Below, in pieces: positions 47,330-59,167 of a stretch of DNA of 64,000 bases (positions are counted from its first letter, which is position 1; the number at the start of each line of letters is the position of its first letter). The stretch lies in NCBI GenBank assembly GCA_963971425.1, contig OZ020521.1, positions 7,209,519-7,273,518 of the forward strand, given 5' to 3'. The translations under genes were made by a program, and so were the position numbers. Below the pieces are notes generated by a model that was given only the letters and a program-made list of their open reading frames with translations, did no database searches and was not told the origin of the DNA. The stretch comes from Bryoerythrophyllum caledonicum (Eukaryota; Streptophyta; Bryopsida; Pottiales; Pottiaceae).

Positions 47330-50127
47330 ATGTATCATGCTCAACGCTTTTTAATCGTTTGCTAGATTTGGTTGTGGTCACTAGTAGAACTTTGCACTAA
47401 TTTATTAGAAAACCCACGTTCGACAGCAATGCTTGTTTGCAAAAAACCTTTTTGCCAGAAAAAAATGCCCTTATCATGCTAGTAGTATCAAAAGAGGATA
47501 TAAGAACTGGAGGGCCATGTGAATAAAGAGACCGCCAGTCATTTTAGGACACTACTAGTCTCATCCTACTGGTGCATATTTAAAAACATAAAGAAGTGCC
47601 AAAAGCATAGAAGACAGCCCTTTTGACTGCACCTTTGACAAAGAAAGTGATTTAAATCATTTGCATTCATCTGCAATGCGTCTATGGACTCCTTTGACGG
47701 ACCGAGGTTTTTGACTTGAGAAACGAACATGATGCAATAGCTGCTGAAGTACTGCCATGGATCATGTGTGGTACTGTAAAGGCATTGTTACAGGTTGCCA
47801 TCCTGAAGGCATTGAGTCATGGTTCCCAGTCAACCTTGAAAACAAACTTGTTCAGGGTTTCACAAACTCTGTGCTTGAGTTCGGGCTGTCAACTGAGACT
47901 TCGACCCAAAAGAACTATGGACCATGTGCTTTAAAGATTATTTTGTTATAGGGTAGCAACTTGGAACTTGAAGAAGAAGAACATTGGTCTCCGAAGGAGG
48001 CCGGCGTGAATAAAGTGTCTGTTCGTTCCACTACTCATGGAACTTGACATGATGTAGTGAACCTTGAATGCAAGGTTGTTCAAGATTTTCATTAATAGTT
48101 TTTCAAACGGTAACTTAACCTTTGCTGGTCTTGCGTCCTTGGCCTGGGTGACATGAGAGAAACTATCAATCCTTTATGCCAGCACAACAACTGCGCTTAG
48201 GGTTTCTGATTTAGCGTTAAAGTTTAGGGTCTAGGGTTTACCAGCACAACACCAATTGCTGGTGGAGAGCGTGGGCACATGCATCAACAAATGTGCTTAG
48301 GATTTCGGGTTAAGGAGCAGAAGAATAACTTCCTCAGACTGCATTGGCCTCAACATCAATAAACTATGCTTAGGGTTTAGGGCTTGAGGTTTAGAGCTCA
48401 GGGTTCAAGAGCTTGTGGCTATGGGGACGCATACCGTAGTACCGGTAGTTGTAGAACCCGTAAATCTATTTTGTTGTGCGGATATATGCCTTGTTGCTCT
48501 GCCGTGGATTTCAGGGTTTAGGTACAATCTTCCCCATCTACTGAACTCTAAACCCTGAACCTAAATTTAGACTATACGAATATTCCAGGATTAAACAGTT
48601 CTAATGGTTTGATCGTATCACCAAAATGTGATTTGAATGAAAAGAGTGAACTCTTCGCCAACTGGGACCCGCTTAGGATCTCACGAAAGGTTGCAAACCC
48701 TTTGCGTAAGAAATGGATTTGGACTAAAACTGGGGCACTTTGGGCACGATACCTTAGGCAATTCTAATTGTTGGTGGCTTGCCGACTCCTACATCCACTC
48801 CATGTAGGCTGCCAACGTGCGCTCTGAAGCTGTTCTAAGGAACATCCTAGTAGAGCCTTTACAATACTACCTTGTCTTAGATATTAAGGAGCTTCTAATG
48901 GCAAAACATCATGGTTGTATTGGTTTCAATAAAAAAATTAAGATACATCGATAGTCTTCTGAGTTGTATCTCCTATCAATCCTTGAATTCTGCAAAGCAA
49001 ACTTTGGTGTGTCTTTCTTGTCTACCCCCAAGGTGTCAAACACGTAGATGTACCTTGATTGTTTGCTCAAAGTATACTCCACCTTAGGCTGAGACTACAT
49101 GGCTCTAGAATATTCAACATATTGTCATCATTTAACCCAAATAGATCCCAAAACAAAGCAACAAGATATGCCGGTAAAGAGGCTTGCTTGTCTTTTTTGA
49201 GACAAGACTATGATAGTTGGTATAGGCAATAGATGCTAGTGAACAAAATACTCTTCTTGTAGATGACTAGCTAGTCTAAAATGTACTAAATGACCTCTAC
49301 AATGCTCTTCATGCAGTGCACTATCTCTTAGATTGGAAGCCGGTACTTCCGGCATGAAGCCATATATAATAGGAGTCCTTGTCCCCTAGTTGAGACGGTT
49401 TTTGGAATTTGGACTTTGCCTGTAGAACTATTGTTGTGCTTATCCTTGTGAAAGACAAATACAAGTTTTTTCTAGAAGATTAAGCCTATCAAAAGTATGG
49501 AGAGGTCATTTCTAAAAACCTTGAGGAACATGAGACGCTAAGGAATTTATCTTCCTTGAGAGGTGATGCCCCACCTTAAATAACATGTCAACATGGTTAG
49601 CTCTAGCTCTTGGCATCCGCTTGGTGTTTCTAGACTTTCTCCTCAAAAAATTCGTAATTAAGATGACAATTTACTGTAATACGTTGTTTCCAATCATCTT
49701 AGTTTGTATATTTTGTTTTTCAATTTTGTAACACTTGCATGTCCAATGTGACTGTGGCTTCTGTCTTACATCTTAGAATATTGCGGTCCTCCACTATTGG
49801 AGGCCTGCCAACAAGTTCACACTACATTCCAATGTTGTAGAATAACAAGAGTTTTTGTTCCGTTGTTTTGGGGATCTTCATTCCATTTCAAATGCTTGCA
49901 CGTTCTTCCATCTCCTATTCAAAAATCTATTGTCCTTTGTACAATGGCCTTCTTTGCTATGTGAATCCTTGCATCCCAACCTGCACGTTCAACCTCTACG
50001 AGAAATGTTGTGTGGAGGCTTGGGCCTCAAAGCTTTTCCAAATGCTATAATCCCGCTTCAAAGTGTGACTTGCATAGTCTTTGTTAGTAATAATTAAAGT
50101 GGCTTCATGATTGCGCCACAGTATTAG
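47330..50127. other. Intergenic DNA with a telomere-like stretch
   Basis: No gene seen. Near 48008-48040 the phrase GTGAATAAAGTGTCTGTTCG is shared with 14045-14080. Scattered degenerate copies of TTTAGGG/CTAGGGTTT occur at 48190-48570. Reading frames are short, and at 47716-47951 none is supported by similarity that I recognise. Confidence 0.45.
48190..48570 (+). repeat. Degenerate telomere-like (TTTAGGG) motifs
   Basis: At least eight TTTAGGG-like units are dispersed over about 380 bp, for example AGTTTAGGGTCTAGGGTTTA, GCTTAGGGTTTAGGGCTTGA, and the opposite orientation CTAAACCCTGAACCTAAA. It is interspersed with ordinary sequence, so it is at most an old interstitial telomere-like tract. 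Confidence 0.45.
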
Positions 50128-50159
50128 AACACGTAATTAAGCAATTATGCACTTAGCCA
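50128..50159 (+). repeat. Left terminal inverted repeat of the 12.8-kb element
   Basis: It begins AACACGTAATTAAGC and ends GCACTTAGCCA. The right end has C for T at position 7 and G for A at position 28. It is followed by AAGTGCAC, so the sub-end GCACTT..AAGTGC is itself palindromic. Confidence 0.75.
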
Positions 50160-50727
50160 AGTGCACTGGTTGCTGGTAGAAAGCCGCAAGTTATTTGCTC
50201 ATAACTTTTTTTTAAATAAAAATTTGGCGAAAGTTTACTATGTTTTTTGTCAAATTTTTTTGGTGTTTGTCGTGTCATACCTTGGCATCTTCATGTTCAT
50301 ATCAGTAATATATTTTTTACATTTGCTACCTTTTTTTAGAAAATATATGATTTCAAATCTATTTTACAAATCCTGCTACAAAATTATAATCATATGTCCA
50401 AAGAGATTATAAATTTGTTATGAGTTATTATAGGATTTTAGAGTAGTGCACTACAAATACAATGTGTAAGAGATACAAAAATATATATGCAATTTCCTAA
50501 GACAGTGTAAAGTACCTCACTGTATTTTATAATGCAAAAACAAATATAATCAAGCAATTCCACACTATTGCTGAGGAATTCTAAAATCAAACTTATGACA
50601 TATGGACCACCCAATATATAAATATATACCACCCACCGAACGATAGACACATCTTAAACTGCATTATACTAACGTACTTGCCACCTAAACTGCGTGCATG
50701 CTCTACTATAGTATATAGCTCCAGGGC

Positions 50728-53700
50728 TCAGAGCTCATCTTCTGGCGGAACGACTCCCTCCATGTATCCAATGGCGCTACCTACCATAGCGGACAGTTCA
50801 TGATCCTGCACTGGACGATCTCCCACATCTTCGATGCCAATGGACGCACACTCAACATATCGGTAATTGCTAGGAACACCCTCCCGCATATGCCTTACGC
50901 TATCTTCATTGTAGAAAAAGCCATCCTCTGGATTGAAGGACATCTCTTGCTCTGATGAGAAGGCCCTCTGAAATGCAATGATGTCCTCGGATACGCTAGA
51001 TCTTGGAACGGAAGGCAAACCTGGTCCGGTATCACTTTGAGTACCTCCAAACGTCTCTTGTGTCTCCGATATTGGCTCTGATTGAAAAGACATGGAAGGC
51101 TGTCGAATCCTCCTCGGCACCGAAAAAATTCCAATGAGTTCAAATTCTTCTTCCTCCATCTCCAGCCTAAGACCATCAAATGTACGCCCTCCTCCTGTCC
51201 CTGCCGCCAATCTAACATCTACTACACCGGTATCTTGCATCCTCTCTGTAGGTGTTGCAGACGTCTCCCCAGAAGTACCTCCCACCGTCCGCTGCGTTGA
51301 TGGAATCCTCTCTCTTGGAGGAGACTGGTTCACTCCATCTTCATCGGAATCGGAACCACTGCGAGATGAGAAATCTTCAGTGGTACCTGAACGTGGCAAT
51401 CTCTCATGTAAACCACCTCCATCCTCATTGTCGTCTTCATTCCTCACTGCACCAACCGCCTCTTCGGTCCCATGTACGATGTTGCAACAAATACTTCTTC
51501 CACCAGTCCTGACCAACAGTTGTCCTTGGAAATTGTCAGACAACTCATTGTACAAAAATGAAACTCTGTCTGTACAATTGTCAATGATGAAAACCTTAGA
51601 TCCCTCAAAATCTCCTTCAAGGATCGTGGAAATGGCCGTAGATATGTTACACGCCACTAAATCCAACCACGGGGCAAGTATGAGCCCACTAGTCTTGCCA
51701 GCTCTGATGGAGATCTCTCAAGTGAATCAACTTCAGAGGGTTGGCGTGCCTCATTCCAGTGATCTAAGAAAACAAGACGAAGTGGAACGTCTCCAAAAAC
51801 ATACTTCAGGCCAGGAGATGTACCCACAGGGTGCTGCATACAAATCACAACATCGCCAATCGGTTGTACTACTTGCTCCAAACGCCCATTCTCTATAAAA
51901 TCGAGAGCATAGGGATTAACCGAGTTCGGATCAAATGCCCAACATCCACGTTGCATAGTACATCCTTCTGGAAGCTACACTTTCGTGAAAAATTCTTCGT
52001 TGGCATACATGGCCGCTGGTAATAAGAAGATGACGTTCCATCGTTCAATATTTGCCATCCATAATGTAAGCTGTGCAAAAGCTGCGGATAACTGGGCGTC
52101 TCTTCAATGACCATCTCCATGCCTACCACCGCCACGTCGACAATCAATCACCCACAAACATGGTTTCCCCAACTCTATGTAGTCGGTGCGGAATAATCCT
52201 CTTCTACACCGAAGCGGAAGAAGATTCTTTGTGCCGTTCTCGCCTGGCCTCTTGAATTCCATCTGCCATTCCCAATTAGCAGTAGCCAATCCTTCCACAT
52301 CCACGGATAGTCCAATGTATCCACGCTCCCCTGCTGCAATGTCACCATAATGAAACCTGATGGAAGGGGGGATGAGGTAGCCTATGTCTTCTTGTTTAGA
52401 GACCTTCCCCCGCATAGGAGCAATCCAAGCTTTTTTTGTAATAGCATTCAAAAGCTTTCCAAAGGTATCAAGTTATGCGTTACTCCTTGGAAAATACTTC
52501 CCTATACGGATACAAAAGAAGTCCTTCATGGAATTAGGTGTACTTTCATTGTTCTCCACCATCAACCAACGGATGGAATTCATCACAACTTCTCGTCTCT
52601 GATATCGGTTAACCACACCGGCAATCGTACGAGGATGTGGATTCTTGTCTTTTACACCGTCGAAGTAGTATGCTTGACGAGGTCTTACTCCATCTTCCGT
52701 CACCGACTTCGCTACAACAGACTTTGTGAACTGAAGATAATATGGAGTCGGAACCCTACTTAACGGCCTCAACCAATTCTGAGTCATCTCCTTTCTTGAT
52801 TGTACGTCCACATTTAGATCCAGCTCTTTCTTCCTCGCCTTGTCCTTCCACTTGTCCTCTTCCTCCTTGCTATAAAAGAGAATGTCGTCTTTGTAGTCCT
52901 TGCATACTTGAATGATAGCTTCGAAGCAGTCATTGCTCGGATTCCATGCATGATTGGTCAGATCCTCCATGTTTTTGGTCAACCTCTTCACTATGACAAC
53001 TCCATCCCCCTTGGGCAACTTATGCACTGCATTTGCCGCACTCACCAAAGCAACAGCTATGCGTGCATCGTCCGCATGTAGTGTGCTATCAGGCCTCCCG
53101 TATAGATCCAAAATCTGACGGATCTTCCTCAAATCCTCCTCCATGGTAAATTATGAATGTTTCTGGAACTCCGCCACGTTGATCCGCGCAGACTTCTCAA
53201 TGTAAAAGCGACGATCATCATACACCACAAAAGACGCCTCCCGCCGCTCGAACGTGTCTAGGTACTCATTTAATGGCATAGTACCATCTCACCACTGCTG
53301 CTGTGCTAACTTATAAGCTGCTATTATGTGTTGCCCATCTACCGGTTCCCAAATGATATGATCTTGAGGCCAAGAATACTGAGATCCCATGGCACCCTCT
53401 GCAGAAGCACTCCCGTGTACAATGAACATGCGGTCAAACTCTCGTGCGGTTCCTACCAACGAAAATGGAAACTCCTCCTTCTCAACGACACCATCATTGG
53501 TGGTAGTATGCACGATGTATCTGATCGGTCGAAGTACCAATCTATTCACCCGAGTTGCGGATTCTAGGTCTCTTAAGCGGTTAAATACTTCTCTGACCCT
53601 CTTATGTGATAAAACCAAGTGCTTCGTTTCCAGATTCTCCACAGAGACAATGCGGTCTATACGTGCCTTAAACACAAAATTCTCCGACACTGATCCTTTC

Positions 53701-54689
53701 GCAATCTCCTCTGTTGTAGGCACTGGTGCTTTTAAATTCATTGAAGTTGGAACATCCTGTGGTATCTCCGCATTGTCTTCAAAATCCTCTGGAACACTGT
53801 CTAGAAGGTTGTGAAAATCTTCTTCCTCCGGCGCCATGGCTAATAAATCAGCTAAATCTCCCGGTGTAGATGTAGGGGCCCTACGATGACCATCAGACGT
53901 CCTGAGCTCTGACTTAGGAACTCTGCCATCGGATCTTACACTTCTCCCAAACAACCTCCTCGCGCTTGGATCCAAACTTGATGGGCCTTCTCTTGAACCA
54001 GAAGCTACATCACTGTCAACACGCCGTGGCCTCTTTGTAAGACGTCTACTCGTTAATGGAGGATTCGGTAATGTTTGTACCTCAGAAACTGTGGTGGAAT
54101 GTTGGCCTCCATTTCCCCTCCCCCCCTCTAGTGCTCGCCAATCCAATTGCAACGGCTCAGCAAGAATTCGATAAACTTCTGTTTCTTCCGGTTCCGCTGG
54201 TGGGGCTTGAGTTGTCGCACGTGATGGGTCCCTCTTCCGAAATGCCTCATATCTAATATGTTCCTCCATAATCTTCTTAGCCTTCAGCACCATCTTCGGT
54301 GATAACGCTAAACAGGCTAAGACGTTATTGTGTCTAGCAGTACGTACCGCAAGAGAGATGTTCATCCAAAATGTTTGCAATGATTTGAGGAATTTCATTT
54401 GACCTGGATTTTGAAGAAGATTCAAAGAGACAGGTGCAAGAAGCAACTTTTTCGAAAGAGAAGTCTTCACCTCCGATTGACCTGGACCCACTGCGCAAGT
54501 AACGTATACCATATCATCACGTCGAAGAGTGATTGCCTGAATTTTGCCAAAACTCTTCCCCAACGCCGATGTACGCTTCCCCAGCTCAAATGGATAATCC
54601 GTCATCCACAAGAAGGCGTTCGACTCATCCACTTCCGCGATCCACCAGCCGTGGCTCTCCCAGATTCTGTCAATATTTGGTGGTGCCAT
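50728..54689 (-). pseudogene. Large unrecognised coding sequence, decayed (left gene)
   Basis: From ATG 54689 (MAPPNIDRIWESHGWWIAEV) one frame runs to about 52150 with only three stops (TGA near 53291, TAA near 53156, TAA near 52475). The codons around each stop continue the same protein. Frame changes near 52145, 51955 and 51660 then link VDVAVVGMEMVIEETPSYPQ, GCWAFDPNSVNPYALDFIEN and CNISTAISTILEGDFEGSKV to an acidic, Ser/Gly-rich tail ending GYMEGVVPPEDEL. The full product would be about 1,350 residues. The middle has a basic, low-complexity part (SRRLTKRPRRVDSD). I see no helicase, nuclease, zinc-finger or membrane motif. An upstream in-frame ATG at 54773 exists, but the sequence between the two ATGs looks non-coding. 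Possibly an accessory protein of the element (inference). Introns at some breaks are an alternative to frameshifts. Confidence 0.6.
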
Positions 54690-54767
54690 AATGCAACACT
54701 CAAAAAACTTGTATATCATTACAAAACGATAGTCACTATTAGTATGAATAAGAATTTTTGAACCACC

Positions 54768-55530
54768 ACTCATTGCACAATTTTTTTGAACATCCTACAC
54801 CCCTTGTCTACCTCTAAAAACTTTTGTACTACAGAAGATCTAAATCCAATACCATTGTGTTAAGCATGTTGTTAGTTCTTTGGTGAAATAGCATATTAAT
54901 CCAAGTCAATTATTTTCACATATTGTCACACATTTTCGGCCAAGGTACCAAAAAAACTTCTACCTTTCCACATAAATATTTGAGATCTTCGTATGATTCA
55001 CTTTTGATTTTTCCTATGGCATTATGTGATGTAAACCTTCTAATTGACCATTTGGATTCTCATTTAAAACAATATCAAGTTCACAAAAAAATATAACGTG
55101 AATTGAGAATTATTGAACCTCCACTCATTGCACAATTTTTTTGAATATGCTACACTCCTTGTCTACCTCTCAAAAAATTTGCACTACACAAGATCTAAAT
55201 CCAATACCATCGTGTTAAGCATTTTGTTCGTCTTTGGTGAAATAGCACATTAATCCAAGTCAATTATTTTCACATATTGTCACACATTTTCGGCCAAGGT
55301 ACCAAAAAACTTATACCTTTCCACATAAATCTTTGAGATCTTTGTTCGATTCACTTTTGATTTTTCCTACGGCAATATGTGATGTAAACCTTCTTATTGA
55401 CCATTTGGATTCTCATTTAAAACAATATCGAGTTCACAAAAAAATATAACGTGAATTGAGAATTATTGAACCTCCACTCATTGCACATTTTTTTTGAATA
55501 TGCTACACCCCTTGTCTACCTCTAAAAATT
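54768..55530. repeat. Tandem duplication, units of 356 and 352 bp plus a partial third
   Basis: Units start ACTCATTGCACAATTTTTTT at 54768, 55124 and 55476. Units 1 and 2 are about 90 percent alike over their full length (shared ATCTAAATCCAATACCAT, TTTTCGGCCAAGGTACC, ATTGACCATTTGGATTCTCA). The third keeps only about 55 bp. The array starts at the 5' end of the left gene and may be its promoter or leader region. Confidence 0.85.
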
Positions 55531-55800
55531 AGTATGTAGCAAACTAACATCATGCTGAATATTATGGTAATTTTTTGAGACCCTTTGAAATGCCAATATT
55601 GGACACCAATTGAGGTCAAAGTCTGCTGATCCATAAAACGCAGGGATGAAAATGAGCCTTTTCTCTACTTCAAACATTAAAATCTTTCAATCCGTGCGGA
55701 AAACTTTATGAAATTTTGTGAGTATATTACTTAATAAGTCATTATTGAGATCCTACGGTTAAAACTATCAAAAAAACTTAATTTTTTTTCCTTGCAATTG
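54870..55800. repeat. Diverged direct repeat, copy A
   Basis: It shares a long stretch with 58310-58860 in the same orientation. Shared phrases in order: ATTTTCACA(C/T)ATTGTCAC, GGCCAAGGTAC / GGGCAAGGTAC, ATTGACCATTTGGATT, CTACCTCTAAAAATT, CTAACATCATGCT, GTCAAAGTCTGCTGATCCA and CTTCAAACA. Copy A additionally contains the 352-bp tandem duplication. Confidence 0.7.
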
Positions 55801-56039
55801 CACTAAAACAAGTATTTATAAAGATTTTTGGTTTAGATATTCTTTACATCATTTTTGGACCAAGGAACTTCGAGTATCAATATCGAGGGTATACTACTAG
55901 GGTATGACTAACTGGGCACCTTAACCGGTTATCAACCATGGTGTCTATTTCGGGTATCAATTTAGGGTTTCGAATTAGGGTTTCGAATTCAGGGTATCAA
56001 TCCGGATATCAATGTGTTGCACCTTTGGATAGTCTTACG

Positions 56040-56770
56040 AGAGGTGTGCGCACGCACACCCCCAGTAGTAGTTGTGAGGGAGGCTGTGAGTGTGAGAGAG
56101 TGGGTTTGGAGGAGGGAGAGGCTTGTGAAAGGCTTGTGGGATTGTGAGAGATGGGCTTGTGAGGGCGGAGGGTGGGGAGAGAAGAGTTGTGAGGGAGAGG
56201 AATGAATGGGAGGTGTGACGAAGAGAAAATGTGGGCGGCTAGGGTTTGGTACACACAAGGAGGATAGGGCGCGGGAGGAGAGAGGAGAGATGGAGATGAG
56301 AGGAGAGATGGAGGTGATAGTACGGGAGGGGAGGGAATTTAAAAAATAAAAATAAAAAACGTGCCTGGGGCAGGCCCCTAAGGCAAGCCCTGAGGCAAGC
56401 CGCGCCCTCGAGGCCGGCCGCGGGCCTGCGCCAGGCCGTGCCTGCGCCTGCGCAATACTTGGGCGCATAATTTGGGCTTCGCATCGCGCGCCTTCACTAG
56501 CACAATGCGCCAGGCCATCGCGCGCGCTTGTGGCCTGCGCCATCACACTTGCATCTCCTTGCTCTCCGTTTACTAGGCTGTGCAAAGTTTGAAGTTGCGC
56601 GCGCAAGGTTCTTCGTCAATGTTGCGCAACCAGCAGCACCTTGCGCGAGGCCGTTCAACGTTCAAAAAGCACCTTCACAGAGTTTGGGTTTTTAGACCTC
56701 GACTATTTTTGGATATGGTTGGTGGAGGAGCACCTGCAGTTGGAGGTGTGTGCGCGCACACCTCCAATCT
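56040..56770. promoter_or_regulatory. GC- and purine-rich island bounded by palindromes
   Basis: The left boundary is GGTGTGCG-CA-CGCACACC (56043-56060). The right boundary is TTGGAGGTGTG with an 11-bp inverted arm around TGCGCG (56740-56767). In between, 56070-56330 is strongly purine-rich on the plus strand (AGAGAG, GGGAGG), and 56360-56560 is GC-rich with GCCTGCGCC and GCGCGC clusters. It lies between the two divergent genes, so a shared promoter is plausible but not shown. It could also be a separate insertion. Confidence 0.4.
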
Positions 56771-56790
56771 ACGCGAACTCCATGGCAACG

Positions 56791-56890
56791 GCGGCTAGGA
56801 TTTGGTTGCTGCAGCTAGGGTTTTGTTGTGGCAGCTAGGGTTTGGTTGCGGCGGCTAGGATTTGGTTGCGGCGGCTAGGATTCAGGTAGT
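56791..56890 (+). repeat. 20-bp tandem repeat, about 4.5 units
   Basis: Units of exactly 20 bp with the consensus GCGGCTAGGATTTGGTTGCG. Variation is mostly G/A at positions 3 and 10. Confidence 0.9.
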
Positions 56891-56899
56891 GCGCTCATG

Positions 56900-58300
56900 T
56901 GCTATACTCAGGATTTAGTGCCATTCTACGAGCTACTCACTTCAGTTTTGTGTGGTTTTTGAGTCAGTATTTGAGTATTACAAAAACTGCACTTTCTAGT
57001 TGTTGACTGCTATCTTGTGTAAACATTAAACCTTTGTTGATTTTGCAGTTTAAATTGTACTCAAGTTCAAGTCCTCATTTGTGTGCTCCTATATTGGTAC
57101 TGCTCACTATCGTAACTCTAACTGACCTTAATCCTCATGAATCTAACCCTGGAATTCCCTCATCTTCAGAATTGAAACAAAGCCAGAAGCTTACCAAATT
57201 CGCCAAAATCTCCTTGATGTGCAAATGTCCTTCAATCTACACAGTACACACAAAGTTGATAGAAATTAGCAAATGAAGAAAAATGCACATGGCCTTCAGG
57301 TTTCGATTGCAAGAGAGTTCACCTTAGAAATTGGGAAGAGAAGAGACTTCTAGATTTGCATAGAAACCTTATATTCATGTTGGAACCTTGTGCCCCAAGT
57401 TTATTAGTCAAAGTTTGACTTTAGAACTTTTTACATTTTGCTTTGTTTCTCCTTATGTTTAAACTATTTACATATTATATTAATATTTTGAGCTATATGT
57501 AATACGAAGATGCTTAGGAGTTTTATCACATAATGTACCATATAAATTTTATGCATGTGTTGCAAGTAAAGTGGGAAGGGTTGAAAAACATGTTCAACAA
57601 TGACGAAATGGTGATTTAATGTTGAACGCCATCAAGCACCAGTGCGTGTACCACTAACACCTGTAACGTATTTTGAGGTAAACATTTATTTTAACACAAG
57701 TTTAAGATTGATTGTTGATTGATCTTCTGTACTATGTTGTTTGTAGAATAACCTTTATGTGGACGTACAAACCTTTTTTTTATTAGCGATTGTAACAAGA
57801 TCCTATGGTGTTAGTAATAGCAAGTAGACAACATGGTTCATTTTCTCCCCTAGGTTCAATGGATTCTCTTCGTTTCAGTTCACTTAGATTCAAAAGATTG
57901 CATCAGACATGATGTAGATTCATTATTATCATGTCAGAAATGATATTAGTTATATTTTATACCAATGTTTAGGGATTCAAAAGAGGTGTAGCATATTTAA
58001 CCCTAAATGATCAAGTGACAAAAATGGGCTTCTTGAAAGTTCGGTCAGGTTCCTATGGTGTCAATTTCTAACATTCCTCTTTGAAAATTTTACTATAGAA
58101 AGGCATTACCAAGACTTTAGTGGGAAAACAATTTTTTTACCTAAATTGGACATTTGATCAAAAAGTTTTAACGTTTTGAATTTCAAATGGGTAGAGCGGG
58201 CAAGTCGGGCATGTCCAAAAAGTTTTGCTAGGACACTCTGTTGAATGTGAGATTTTCAGTAATCGTAAGTAATATTATTTTCCTTCATGTTATCAAAATA
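56900..58300. other. Central non-coding part of the 12.8-kb element
   Basis: AT-rich, with only short unsupported reading frames. It could contain leader introns of the right gene. No motif is recognised. Confidence 0.35.
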
Positions 58301-58309
58301 AGTTCTCGT

Positions 58310-58860
58310 ATTTAGTGATAAATAACATATCAACCTAAGTCAAACATTTTCACACATTGTCACTCATTGTTGGGCAAGGTACTAAAAAAACTTTTTGTTT
58401 TCCAAATAAAACCTAGATATCTTTTCATTTTTGACTTTTTATTTTTTCCACAACAATATGTGGTGTAAACCTTCTTATTGACCATTTGGATTACCAATCT
58501 ATAACATATTATGTTCACAAAAAATTACAATGTGAATTAACAAATTTCAAACTTCCACTCCTTGCACAATTGTTTTGAATATGCTACACCCGTTCTCTAC
58601 CTCTAAAAATTGGTGTACAAGGAACTAACATCATGCTTAACAAGATGGTTGTGGATTTAGACCTTGTGTAGTGCAAAAATTAGACACCAAGTGAAGTCAA
58701 AGTCTGCTGATCCACTGCACGCAGGGAAGTATATGAACCATATGCTTGACTTCAAACACTATAATCATTCAATCCGAATGGTCAAAGTTTATGATTTTTT
58801 TTTTATGTATTACTTAATATGTCTTAATTGGGATCCTATGGTCAATGTTAGAAATAAAAT
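58310..58860. repeat. Diverged direct repeat, copy B
   Basis: Counterpart of 54870-55800 in the same orientation, without the tandem duplication. It lies directly upstream of the right gene, whereas copy A lies upstream of the left gene in the opposite sense. Confidence 0.7.
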
Positions 58861-59167
58861 CTTTTGTTTCCTTATTTGTTCATTGCACTGGAATTCAACA
58901 ATTTTGAAGTGTTTTTGATGTAACATTGTCATTGTACCTTTAGGGATAAAGACTCCGTGCAAGGAGTTCATGCTCTACAAATTCTTATTTTTTTCATTTC
59001 AATGGTGTTTTATCAAAAGGTCCAATATCATCATCATATTTTGAACAGTAAATATGTGTTTAGAAACATTTCTTTTATCAGATGAATGGTGCTTTGAAGG
59101 TTAACAATTAGTACATGTATTTTGACTAATGTGCAGCCATAATGTTTCTATTTTTTCAATAGTGATA

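Noticed and set aside
55989-56606. 205-residue minus-strand frame in the GC-rich island
   Set aside because: Low-complexity Ser/Pro/Leu composition caused by the purine-rich tract on the other strand. It has no domain-like segments.
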